DNA from: Arthrobacter citreus
GTDB lineage: Bacteria > Actinomycetota > Actinomycetes > Actinomycetales > Micrococcaceae
Length of the DNA: 64,000 nt
Assembly: GCF_009192745.1 (NCBI RefSeq)
Contig: NZ_VTFV01000003.1
Coordinates: 372,001-436,000, forward strand
Direction: 5' to 3'
Part shown: positions 51,212 to 58,962 of the stretch, piece by piece
How the letters are laid out: every line of letters starts with the position of its first letter
How positions within the stretch are numbered: the first letter of the stretch is position 1
The notes under the pieces: generated by a model
Told to the model about the DNA's origin: nothing
The model's database searches: none
What the model saw: only the letters and a program-made list of their open reading frames with translations
Position numbers and translations under genes: made by a program

Positions 51212-52066
51212 CTAGCGCAGTCCTCCGCCGCTGCCCCAGCCGGTAATCTCGGCCCTGATCGAGGTGCTGATGCCGCGGGTAGTCCCGGCATAGTCGATCA
51301 GCAGCGGCCGGTACAGGTCATCGAGGGTCAGGACAATCGAACCGGCGAAGTCGCCGGGATTAACAGGTTCGACGACGGCGGTCAGCCGGGTGGCGGGGGC
51401 GCCTTGGTAAAGAACCCCGTATTCAGCACGGACGCTCCCGGCTGTCTGCACCAGTGACCGCAGCCGGTCCGGATGGGCCGTCAGCTCGGCGGCATCGGCC
51501 AGCACGGCAGCATAGGCTTCTTCCGCGCTGCCGGAGGGATCCGCGCTGGTCTCGGACTCTCCGGTCCGCAGCGTGCGTCCGGCCCCGGAGACCGAGATGT
51601 GAAGTTGCCCGTCAGCGCTTCGAAGCTCCATGGCGAATTCCGGCGCGGTGCGGAACTGCATGGTGTAGGTCCCCGGAGGCAGCCAGCTGGCAGTGGTGGT
51701 GACCTGCTGCTCCGCCCCTGTTCCGGCTTCCATGGCGGCGGCGACGCAGTCCGCGGCACCGGTGAACTCACCGCTGTCCCCGCGAAGCAGGAACCGGCAC
51801 GCGTCCTGGACACTCTCCGCCATCCCGGCCGGCGCACCGCTCACGCTGACCTGCAGGGGTTCCGGGACCGCAGTGGGCTCAGGTTCCGCGGTGCGCACCC
51901 TTGCCTGCTGCGGCGCGGGTTCCGGCCGTGGGGGTTCGGACGCGGGAGATTGTGTCCGTGCGGTCATTTGTTCGGCCGTAGGACCACAGGCCGCGGCTAC
52001 GGGGAGCAGGGCCGCGGCAAGGCACAGCGCGGCGAGGCGCCGGTAACCGTGCTTGCGTGCTGGCAT
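51212..52066 (-). CDS. Secreted lipoprotein of unknown function
   Basis: 284 residues. Signal peptide with charged start (KHGYRR), hydrophobic core and lipobox VAAAC, so anchored to the outer membrane face through Cys27. A Pro/Glu/Ala-rich linker (about 35-75) leads to a folded domain of alternating beta strands and helices. The overall layout recalls LppX/LprG-type lipid-carrier proteins, but I cannot assign it. AGGGGC precedes the ATG. It sits alone between rpmE2 and an RNA methyltransferase gene. Confidence 0.82.
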   Translation of the reverse strand: MPARKHGYRRLAALCLAAALLPVAAACGPTAEQMTARTQSPASEPPRPEPAPQQARVRTAEPEPTAVPEPLQVSVSGAPAGMAESVQDACRFLLRGDSGEFTGAADCVAAAMEAGTGAEQQVTTTASWLPPGTYTMQFRTAPEFAMELRSADGQLHISVSGAGRTLRTGESETSADPSGSAEEAYAAVLADAAELTAHPDRLRSLVQTAGSVRAEYGVLYQGAPATRLTAVVEPVNPGDFAGSIVLTLDDLYRPLLIDYAGTTRGISTSIRAEITGWGSGGGLR

Positions 52067-52155
52067 GGACTGCCCCTGGGCTCAAAAGAGACGGTAGTGG
52101 GTCGTGCACGGCAAGTGTGACACCAACAGGCTCCGGATATAAGCGTGGGGAAGGG

Positions 52156-52962
52156 CTAAGAAACCCGGCACTCCCAAAAAGCCACAGCAGACGCGGCGGC
52201 GACGTTCAGGGAGTCGACTCCGCGCTGCATGGGAATCCGGACGGTCAGGTCAACCTCGGCCAGGGTACTCCGGGATAAGCCGTCGCCCTCGGTGCCCAGG
52301 ATCAGCGCCAGCTTTTCGTAACGGCGGGCACCAAGTTCTTCCAGCGTCAGTGAGTCCTCTTCCAAGGCGAGGGCCGCCGTCGTGAATCCGGCTGCCCGGA
52401 GTTCGGAGAGTGCTCCCGGCCAGGACCCGAGCCGGAGCCAGGGAACCTGGAACACGGTGCCCATGCTGACGCGGATGGCCCGGCGGTACAGCGGATCTGC
52501 ACACTGCGGGCTGACCAGGACGGCATCCACACCCAGCGCGGCGGCCGAACGGAAGATCGCGCCGATGTTGGTGTGGTCGACGATGTTCTCCAGGATGGCG
52601 ATCCGCTGCGAGCCGGCCAGTACACCTGCCAGTTCCAGCGAGGCCGGGCGCTGCATGGCTGCCAGCGCCCCGCGGTGCAGGTGGAATCCGGTGATAGCTT
52701 CGAGGATCGCCGGAGTGCCTACGTAGGCTGGGGCATCCGGAAAGCGGTCCAGGATGTCCTGCAGGTCCGGCAGCCACTTCTCGGCCAGGAAAAAGGACCT
52801 GGGGATGTGGCCGGCGTCGATGGCCCGCCGCAGGACCTTGGATGATTCGGCTATGTACATTCCCTCGGCCGGTTCGCGCAGGCGGCGCAGGGATGTGTCT
52901 GTCAGCCGCGTGTAGTCCGAAACGCGGGGGTCATCGGCAGATTCAAGATGGATGAGGCTCAC
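52156..52962 (-). CDS. SpoU/TrmH-type RNA 2'-O-methyltransferase
   Basis: 268 residues. N-terminal L30e-like substrate-binding domain (about 10-100) and a SPOUT knotted domain with the three motifs NIGAIFRSAAALGVDAVL, LILGTEGDGLS and IPMQRGVDSLNVAAASAVAFWE. It methylates a ribose in rRNA or tRNA; the target base is not predictable. The GTG start follows the TAA of the tauE gene with no gap, so the two are read as one operon. Confidence 0.92.
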   Translation of the reverse strand: MSLIHLESADDPRVSDYTRLTDTSLRRLREPAEGMYIAESSKVLRRAIDAGHIPRSFFLAEKWLPDLQDILDRFPDAPAYVGTPAILEAITGFHLHRGALAAMQRPASLELAGVLAGSQRIAILENIVDHTNIGAIFRSAAALGVDAVLVSPQCADPLYRRAIRVSMGTVFQVPWLRLGSWPGALSELRAAGFTTAALALEEDSLTLEELGARRYEKLALILGTEGDGLSRSTLAEVDLTVRIPMQRGVDSLNVAAASAVAFWECRVS

Positions 52963-53763
52963 TTAGAAAACCATAATCCAGAGCGCCACGAGCCCCAGCA
53001 GCACGATCACCGTGCGCAGGGCAACCGGCGGAAGCCTGCGCCCCACCGCCGCGCCCAGGAACCCGCCGACCAGCGATCCGACCGCGATCAGGGCGACGAC
53101 GGGCCAGATAATCCGGTCGAAGGCGAAGAGCAGGTAGGACGATGCCGCCACCACGTTTACGCCCAGGACAAGCACGTTCTTGACCGCATTCGCATTCTGC
53201 AGGGTGCCGTGAAGGAAGATGCCCAGGATGCCGACCAGCAGGATGCCCTGCGCAGCGACGAAGTACCCGCCGTAGATGCCGGCGAGGAAAATGAGCACGG
53301 TCAGCTGCCAGGACGGGCGGCGGGGACCTTCTGCGACGTCCCCGGGCTGCTCGTTGCGCGCTGCGCGTTCCCGCACCCAGGCTTGGAGCCTGGGCTGGAA
53401 AACAACGAACAGGAGCGCCACCACGATGAGGAAGGGAGCTACCGTGCCGAAGACGTCCTCCGGAAGGTGCAGCAGCAGCCAGGCACCGGTGATGCCGCCC
53501 AGGATCGATGCCGGAAGCAGCCTCAGCAGGGTTCCGCCGAGTCCTGCCAGCTCGCGCCGGTACCCCCATGATCCGGCGATGTTGCCGGCAATCAGTCCCA
53601 TGGCGTTGCTGATGGTGGCGGCAACCGGTGCGTACCCCAGTGCCACCAGCACCGGGAAGGTCACCAGGGTGCCCGAACCAACGACTGCGTTGATCGTTCC
53701 GGCCCACAGGCCGGCGAAAAGAACCAGGGCGTCGTGAAGCCACCCTGCCGAAGACAGGATCAT
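52963..53763 (-). CDS. TauE/SafE-family membrane exporter
   Basis: 266 residues, about eight spans. The two-fold repeated family pattern is clear: FAGLWAGTINAVVGSGTLVTFP in the first half and FLAGIYGGYFVAAQGILL in the second. Members move sulfite, sulfoacetate or other small organic anions; the substrate here is unknown. It lies 16 bases downstream of the ABC ATPase gene and abuts the RNA methyltransferase, suggesting a three-gene transcript. Confidence 0.9.
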   Translation of the reverse strand: MILSSAGWLHDALVLFAGLWAGTINAVVGSGTLVTFPVLVALGYAPVAATISNAMGLIAGNIAGSWGYRRELAGLGGTLLRLLPASILGGITGAWLLLHLPEDVFGTVAPFLIVVALLFVVFQPRLQAWVRERAARNEQPGDVAEGPRRPSWQLTVLIFLAGIYGGYFVAAQGILLVGILGIFLHGTLQNANAVKNVLVLGVNVVAASSYLLFAFDRIIWPVVALIAVGSLVGGFLGAAVGRRLPPVALRTVIVLLGLVALWIMVF

Positions 53764-53779
53764 TCAGCTGGACGTCCTG

Positions 53780-54568
53780 CTAGCGGCGGGCCGTGGCGGC
53801 GTAGCGGCCCGCGGCATCGCGCTGGACGGCCAGCGGCAGGTCAAAGGCGGTGCTCAGGTGCTCTTCGGTGAACACGGTGTCGATGGGGCCGGCTGCCACC
53901 ACGGCGCCGTCGCGCATCAGCAGCGCGTGGGTGAATCCCGGCGGCACTTCTTCAAGGTGGTGGGTCACCAGGACGATCGCGGGGGCGTCTTCGTCCGCAG
54001 CCAGGTTGGCCAGGCGCTGGACCAGGTCTTCGCGGCCGGCCAGGTCCAGCCCTGCCGCCGGCTCGTCCAGGAGCAGCAGCTCCGGGTCCGTCATCAGTGC
54101 CCGGGCAATCTGCACACGCTTGCGTTCCCCTTCGCTCAGCGAGGAGAAGCGGCGGTTGATGTAGGTGGACATGCCCCAGTCGTGCAGCAGGCGGAACGCG
54201 CGGCGTTCGTCCAGCTTGTCGTACTTTTCACGCCAGCGGCCGGTCATGCCGTAGGCAGCGGTAAGGACTACGTTCAGGACTGTTTCATGCTCCGGGATCT
54301 GGTTGGCCAGGGCTGCCGAGGCCAGTCCAATGCGGGGCCGCAGCTCAAAGACATCAACTGCGCCCAGCACTTCTTCCAGGATTCCTGCCATGCCCCGCGT
54401 GGGGTGCATCCGGCCGCCGGCAATCTGCAGCAGCGTGGTCTTCCCGGCGCCGTTGGGTCCCATGATGACCCAGCGTTCGCCTTCCCTCACCTGCCAGTTC
54501 ACGCCGTCCAGAAGGGTTTTTCCGCCCCGGACGACACTTACTCCGGCAAATTCAAGAACATCACTCAT
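53780..54568 (-). CDS. ABC-type ATP-binding protein (ModF/YhhJ-like, no permease nearby)
   Basis: 262 residues from the ATG at 54568. MGPNGAGKTTLL (Walker A), LSEGERKRVQIARALM (signature), LLLLDEPAAGLD (Walker B) and THHLEEV (switch His) are all intact. The order of features matches the single-domain ATPases related to molybdate-type ModF and other cytoplasmic ABC proteins. No permease gene is in the window, so its partner, if any, lies elsewhere. The start follows TAGTGT by eight bases. Divergent from serB. Confidence 0.88.
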   Translation of the reverse strand: MSDVLEFAGVSVVRGGKTLLDGVNWQVREGERWVIMGPNGAGKTTLLQIAGGRMHPTRGMAGILEEVLGAVDVFELRPRIGLASAALANQIPEHETVLNVVLTAAYGMTGRWREKYDKLDERRAFRLLHDWGMSTYINRRFSSLSEGERKRVQIARALMTDPELLLLDEPAAGLDLAGREDLVQRLANLAADEDAPAIVLVTHHLEEVPPGFTHALLMRDGAVVAAGPIDTVFTEEHLSTAFDLPLAVQRDAAGRYAATARR

Positions 54569-54576
54569 AGCAGTAG

Positions 54577-54582
54577 ACACTA
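54577..54582 (-). promoter_or_regulatory. -10 box before the ABC ATPase gene
   Basis: Minus-strand TAGTGT, eight-base spacer, ATG at 54568; no ribosome site. Confidence 0.4.
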
Positions 54583-54682
54583 GGCTAAAGAAAGGCGCGT
54601 TGGCGAAACGCGACGCCGCCGCATGTCCGCGCGGCCGTGTCCAGACCGGCTGCCCACACCGTACGAAGATCGGAAACCACGC

Positions 54683-55597
54683 ATGTCCCCTGAAACCACT
54701 CCGGAATACAGTGTTGTCAGCTACGGACGCGAACTCGCTGACGCCTACCTCGGAGCGGTGCAACAGGCCGTGGCCGGCACGGGAGCGCGCATCGTCGAGC
54801 TGGAGAACGCGGAGGGCGACGGCTACGTGGTGACGAAACTGTTCGTAACCTTCGACGGCGGCCTCGAGGCCCTCCGCTCGGCCGTTGCCGCTGCCGCCAA
54901 GGCGGCGCTGGCAGGCGGAGCGTCTCCTGCACAGAGCGCCGTCGTGCCCGCTTCACTGGTTGAGCCGGGACGCAAGCTGCTGGTCATGGATGTCGACTCG
55001 ACACTGATCAAGCAGGAAGTCATTGAACTCCTCGCGGCGCACGCCGGCCGCGAGGCAGAGGTAGCTGCCGTGACCGAAGCCGCGATGCGCGGGGAGCTGG
55101 ACTTCACACAGAGCCTCCATGCCCGGGTGAAGACACTTGCCGGACTGCCCGAGTCGGTCATCGGGGAAGTGGGAACGCGGATTGAACTCTCCGACGGCGC
55201 TGAGTCGCTGGTCAAGGCGTTCCTGTCCGCAGGCCACGCAGTTGCGGTGGTTTCCGGCGGGTTCAACCAGGTGCTGGCTCCCCTGGCCTCCGCACTGGAA
55301 CTCACGTTCGCCCGAGCCAATCAGCTGGGAATCGAGGACGGACTCCTGACCGGGACGGTCACCGGCGAAGTGGTGGACCGCGCGGTCAAGGCCCGGTGCC
55401 TCCGGGAATGGGCGGCGGAGCTGGATATCCGCCTGGACCAGACGATTTCCGTTGGTGACGGCGCGAATGACCTGGACATGCTGGCGGCGGCCGCACTGGG
55501 CGTGGCATTCAATGCCAAGCCGGCAGTACAGGCCGCCGCGGACGCCGTGCTGAACCTGCCCAGCCTGGACGTGGTTCAGCACTTCGTGAAGCTCTAG
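54683..55597 (+). CDS. serB: Phosphoserine phosphatase SerB
   Basis: 304 residues from the ATG at 54683. Final step of serine synthesis. HAD motifs: MDVDSTLI (Asp103 nucleophile, Asp105), SGGFNQVL (motif II), a Lys in VDRAVKARCL (motif III) and SVGDGANDLDML (motif IV). The N-terminal 85 residues form an ACT-like region as in long bacterial SerB. In-frame upstream codons overlap the divergent ABC gene's promoter and are not needed. Confidence 0.95.
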   Translation: MSPETTPEYSVVSYGRELADAYLGAVQQAVAGTGARIVELENAEGDGYVVTKLFVTFDGGLEALRSAVAAAAKAALAGGASPAQSAVVPASLVEPGRKLLVMDVDSTLIKQEVIELLAAHAGREAEVAAVTEAAMRGELDFTQSLHARVKTLAGLPESVIGEVGTRIELSDGAESLVKAFLSAGHAVAVVSGGFNQVLAPLASALELTFARANQLGIEDGLLTGTVTGEVVDRAVKARCLREWAAELDIRLDQTISVGDGANDLDMLAAAALGVAFNAKPAVQAAADAVLNLPSLDVVQHFVKL

Positions 55598-55602
55598 AGG
55601 AC

Positions 55603-56346
55603 CTAGGCGCTGAGGTAGTCCGCTCCACCGACGTACTCGGTGTGCCCGGCAGGCACGTCTGCAAGGGCCATGCGGGCTACCTCGGCGGCGAACTCCTCGA
55701 CGGAGTAGAGCCGGCCGGCCTCTTCGCGCCGCGCTTCGATGGCACCCGGGTTGGCGCGGTCAAGCAGGGTTGCGGTCACGGTCCCTTCGATCATGTCGCC
55801 GGAAACCACGACAAGGGTGATTCCCTTTTCCTCCAGCTCCGGGATACGGGCACGCAGGGCGTCCTCACCGGCACGCTTGCTCCGGGCAACGGGCTCGTAC
55901 TCGGGCATGGTGGGAACAGAGTTGATGAAGTGGGCCTGGTGGCTGGTCACGAAGACCACCCGGGAGCCCGGCTTCATCTGCGCAGCTGCCGCCGTAAGCA
56001 TGTTGACCTGCGCGTCGCGGTTCAGCTTCAGCGCATAATCATCCTCCACACCGGTTTCCATGCCGCCGGAGGCATTGAGCACCAGCAGGTCCAGGCTGCC
56101 GAAGGAATCCAGGGCCGCGTCAACCAGGGCGGCAGGGCCTTCGGGGGACGTCAGGTCGGCACCCACGGCAACAGCCCGGCCGCCGCCGGCCTCAATGCCG
56201 GCCACTACCTTGTTGGCGCGGGGTGCCTTCTGGCGGTAATTGACGACGACGCCTGCACCTTCGGCGGCAAGCAGTTTTGCGACTTCAGCGCCGATGCCCC
56301 GGGATGATCCGGTGACGATTGCCGCTTTGTGCTCGAGCTGGCCCAT
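55603..56346 (-). CDS. SDR-family oxidoreductase
   Basis: 247 residues from the ATG at 56346, with AAAGGAG upstream. TGSSRGIG (cofactor), NASGG in place of NNAG, and a Ser in VFVTSHQAHF. The expected YxxxK is replaced by a region reading YEPVARSK, where the Tyr-to-Lys spacing is seven rather than four. It resembles the SDRs annotated only as oxidoreductase in actinobacteria. Its substrate is unknown. It lies downstream of fabG on the same strand, separated by about 120 bases. Confidence 0.85.
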   Translation of the reverse strand: MGQLEHKAAIVTGSSRGIGAEVAKLLAAEGAGVVVNYRQKAPRANKVVAGIEAGGGRAVAVGADLTSPEGPAALVDAALDSFGSLDLLVLNASGGMETGVEDDYALKLNRDAQVNMLTAAAAQMKPGSRVVFVTSHQAHFINSVPTMPEYEPVARSKRAGEDALRARIPELEEKGITLVVVSGDMIEGTVTATLLDRANPGAIEARREEAGRLYSVEEFAAEVARMALADVPAGHTEYVGGADYLSA

Positions 56347-56470
56347 AAGAACTCCTTTGTGGAAACTTTGTGCGAAATAGCTAAAAATTTGCTCTCTGCA
56401 TCCCATCCTGCCAGCCGGTACCGGCGGGAGCCTTGGTGGAAACCTCCAAGGAATACCCCGCAGGCACGGG

Positions 56471-57199
56471 CTAGTGTCCCATTCCCAGTCCGCCGTCCAC
56501 GGGGATGACAGCGCCGGAAATGTAGCCTGCTTCCGGGCCCGCGATCCAGCGGACGACGCCGGCTACTTCTTCCGGCGCCGCGAAACGGCCCGCCGGAATG
56601 GAAGACAGGTAGTTCTTCTGCGTGTCCTCGGGCAGGGCGCGGGTCATGTCAGTGTCGATAAACCCGGGTGCTACGACGTTGGCAGTGATGTTCCGGGAGC
56701 CAAGTTCGCGGGTCAGGGAGCGGGCGATGCCCACCAGGCCAGCCTTCGAAGCAGCGTAGTTGACCTGTCCCGGGGAGCCGTACAGGCCCACTACCGAGGA
56801 GATCAGTACCACGCGGCCGCGGCGGAGCTTCAGCATTCCCTTGGACGCCCGCTTGACTACCCGGAACGCTCCGGTCAGGTTGGTGTCCACCACGGAGGTG
56901 AAGTCGTCTTCGCTCATGCGCAGCAGCAGGGTGTCCCGGGTGATTCCGGCATTGGCCACCAGCACCTCAACGGGGCCGTGGGCGGCTTCCACTTCGGTGA
57001 ACGCGGCATCGACCGAAGCCATGTCCGTGACGTCTGCCTTGACGCCCAGCATGCCTTCGGGAACGTCTCCGCTGCGGTAGGTAATGGCGACCTTGTCCCC
57101 CGCCTCAACGAATGCCTTGGCGATGGCCAGGCCTATTCCTCGGTTTCCACCGGTGACAAGGACACTGCGGCCGGCCTGGGACTGGGAATCGTTCTGCAC
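56471..57199 (-). CDS. fabG: 3-oxoacyl-ACP reductase FabG (FabG1/MabA-like)
   Basis: 242 residues. Fatty-acid elongation enzyme using NADPH. TGGNRGIG (cofactor), NAGITRD, SSVVGLYG and YAASK (Tyr/Lys) are all standard, and the C-terminus VDGGLGMGH closes the typical fold. The N-terminal region matches MabA of mycobacteria, where it pairs with InhA; no inhA lies in this window. GTG at 57199 follows AAGGA. A TTGTAG-16-TAGGAT promoter lies upstream. Confidence 0.93.
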   Translation of the reverse strand: MQNDSQSQAGRSVLVTGGNRGIGLAIAKAFVEAGDKVAITYRSGDVPEGMLGVKADVTDMASVDAAFTEVEAAHGPVEVLVANAGITRDTLLLRMSEDDFTSVVDTNLTGAFRVVKRASKGMLKLRRGRVVLISSVVGLYGSPGQVNYAASKAGLVGIARSLTRELGSRNITANVVAPGFIDTDMTRALPEDTQKNYLSSIPAGRFAAPEEVAGVVRWIAGPEAGYISGAVIPVDGGLGMGH

Positions 57200-57238
57200 A
57201 AAAAATCCTTACGTATGGAGGCGGAGCATGAGAATCCG

Positions 57239-57266
57239 ATCCTATCGGCGCCGGAGGCAACTACAA
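57239..57266 (-). promoter_or_regulatory. Promoter of fabG
   Basis: Minus-strand TTGTAG (57261-57266), 16-base spacer, TAGGAT (57239-57244), about 40 bases upstream of the GTG. Confidence 0.45.
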
Positions 57267-57345
57267 GTTACCCGGCAGCAGTGAGACAATGGGGGAATCT
57301 GTTTGGAGAGTGATGACCCAGTGACGATTCTGCGATGAACCAGGG

Positions 57346-57741
57346 ATGAGCAAGCTATCCCGCCGCGGCACCCGCATTCCGCGGATTACGGACGCCCGAT
57401 CGGCGCATACCGATGAGATGCACGCGCGCATGGTCAAGTACACGGTGTCCATGAGCATCCGCATGGTGTGCCTGTTCCTGCTTTTCTTCGTCCACGGCTG
57501 GATGCTGTGGGTTGTAGTGGCGGGCGCCGTCGTGCTGCCGTGGTTCGCCGTCGTCATCGCCAACGGAGGCAGTGACAGCAGCAACCTTGGCGGAGACTCC
57601 CCCTACGAGGCTGCCGCTCCGCAGCAGCTTGAGGCACGGGTTTCCGACGCTCCCGAGTCCCCCGGCACCACGGTGCTGAGCGGCGAGATCATTGACGACG
57701 ACGGCCCTGCCGGCCGGGGAACGCAGGCACCGGGCGCATGA
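57346..57741 (+). CDS. DUF3099-family membrane protein
   Basis: 131 residues. A conserved N-terminal stretch (RIPRITDARSAHTDEMHARMVKYTVSM) precedes two membrane spans (about 38-76); the C-terminus is acidic and disordered. This matches DUF3099 of actinobacteria, whose function is unknown. Its stop overlaps the next start in ATGA. First of a three-gene run with the Cys-containing small protein and SURF1. Confidence 0.87.
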   Translation: MSKLSRRGTRIPRITDARSAHTDEMHARMVKYTVSMSIRMVCLFLLFFVHGWMLWVVVAGAVVLPWFAVVIANGGSDSSNLGGDSPYEAAAPQQLEARVSDAPESPGTTVLSGEIIDDDGPAGRGTQAPGA

Positions 57742-57995
57742 ACCTGCTTGACCAGTTATCCGGCGGTGCCGGCGCAGAAGACCGTGCCCGGTGTTCCCGC
57801 AAGGGATGCCGTGCCGATGCCGAATGGCAGCTGCTGTGGAACAACCCCAAAATCCATACACCTGAGCGGCGGAAGATCTGGCTGGCCTGCGGCGACCACC
57901 GCGGCTGGCTCGAAGACTACCTGCAGGTCCGCTCCCTGTGGAAGGAAACGCTGCCCCTTGCCGGCAGCGCCGGAACCGAAAGCGACACCCACTAG
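57738..57995 (+). CDS. Small Cys/His protein, possible metal binder
   Basis: 85 residues. RCSRKGCRADAEW holds a CxxxxC pair and ACGDHRGWLEDYL a third Cys with a nearby His, a layout suited to one zinc ion. Similar small proteins exist across Micrococcaceae under inconsistent names; no function is proven. Start overlaps the DUF3099 stop (ATGA), and its stop abuts the SURF1 ATG, so all three are coupled. Confidence 0.82.
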   Translation: MNLLDQLSGGAGAEDRARCSRKGCRADAEWQLLWNNPKIHTPERRKIWLACGDHRGWLEDYLQVRSLWKETLPLAGSAGTESDTH

Positions 57996-58874
57996 ATGTA
58001 CAAGTTCCTCCTTTCCAGCCGGTGGCTGGGCTGGTTCGCCCTGGTGTGTGCGCTGGCGGCTGTCTGCGCGTTCCTGGGCACGTGGCAGCTCGACCGCCGC
58101 AATGCTGTCCGGGAGGACATTGGCTGGGTAGAGAGAAACTACTCGGCGGACCCGGTTCCCTTCGAAGAGGCAGCCGGCTACTTCGAGGAATTCGATCCGT
58201 CAGCGGAGTGGCTGCCGGTCGAGCTGACCGGCACCTACGACACCGCGAACCAGCGGATTGTCCGCAACCGCCCGCTGAACGGCCGCCCCGGCTATGAGGT
58301 CCTGGTGCCGCTGAAGCTCCAGGACGGCACCGCCGTCGTTATCAACCGCGGCTGGCTGGCGATCGGCAACAACGAGGCAGGCTGGCCGGACGAGGTGCCC
58401 GCCGCTCCGGAAGGTGAAGTAACCGTCACTGCCCGCATCAAGCCCGCAGAACCCACCCTGCTTCGTGGCGCACCGGAGGGCCAGCTGGCCTCGATCGACC
58501 TCGCAACGTACCAGGAGCAAACCGGGTATCCGCTGGAGCAGGCCGCCTACGGGCTGATGGACACCGAGGACCCTGCGCCCGCCGACCGGCCCGAGGCGGC
58601 TCCCAAGCCTGCGCTGGACGAAGGCCCCCACCTGTCCTACGCCCTTCAGTGGTATGCCTTTGGCCTGCTCTTCTTCGTTGGGTTTGGCTACGCTGCCCGC
58701 CAGGAAGCGTGGAACATCATCGAGGCCGGCGAGGAAGACGAAGACGACTTCGAGGACGAGGACGAGGTCCACTCGGCAACGCCGGCTCCGCGCCGCAGCC
58801 GGCCGGTGCGCAAGCGCCGCGGCCCCACGGGCGAAGAGGAAGAAGACGCGATCCTGGACGCCCAGGGCTACTAG
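57996..58874 (+). CDS. SURF1-family cytochrome oxidase assembly protein
   Basis: 292 residues. SURF1 assists assembly of aa3-type cytochrome oxidase. N-terminal span (about 8-28, ending LGTWQLDRR, the family signature), a periplasmic domain with RNRPLNGRPGYEVLVPL and NRGWLA, and a C-terminal span (LQWYAFGLLFFVGFGYAAR). A cytoplasmic tail of about 45 residues has an acidic block (EEDEDDFEDEDE) followed by a basic block (RRSRPVRKRR) that goes beyond the core family. No ribosome site of its own; it starts directly after the previous stop. Confidence 0.9.
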   Translation: MYKFLLSSRWLGWFALVCALAAVCAFLGTWQLDRRNAVREDIGWVERNYSADPVPFEEAAGYFEEFDPSAEWLPVELTGTYDTANQRIVRNRPLNGRPGYEVLVPLKLQDGTAVVINRGWLAIGNNEAGWPDEVPAAPEGEVTVTARIKPAEPTLLRGAPEGQLASIDLATYQEQTGYPLEQAAYGLMDTEDPAPADRPEAAPKPALDEGPHLSYALQWYAFGLLFFVGFGYAARQEAWNIIEAGEEDEDDFEDEDEVHSATPAPRRSRPVRKRRGPTGEEEEDAILDAQGY

Positions 58875-58913
58875 GTTCCAGCCAGGCCGTCACAGCAGGG
58901 CACAGCACAGCAA

Positions 58914-58947
58914 AAGGCCGCCGTCCCCGTGCGGGGGCGGCGGCCTT
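58914..58947. terminator. Bidirectional terminator between the SURF1 and ABC-F genes
   Basis: A 15-bp GC-rich stem with AAGGCCGCCG and its complement at the ends, GTGC loop region, and one mismatch-free run; partial T-run CTTCTGCT beyond. It lies between convergent stops. Confidence 0.8.
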
Positions 58948-58962
58948 CTGCTGCAGATTTGG

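Noticed and set aside
55603-57199. The two adjacent SDR genes as a dedicated biosynthetic pair
   Set aside because: They have separate ribosome sites, about 120 bases between them and different motif quality; chance adjacency is as likely.
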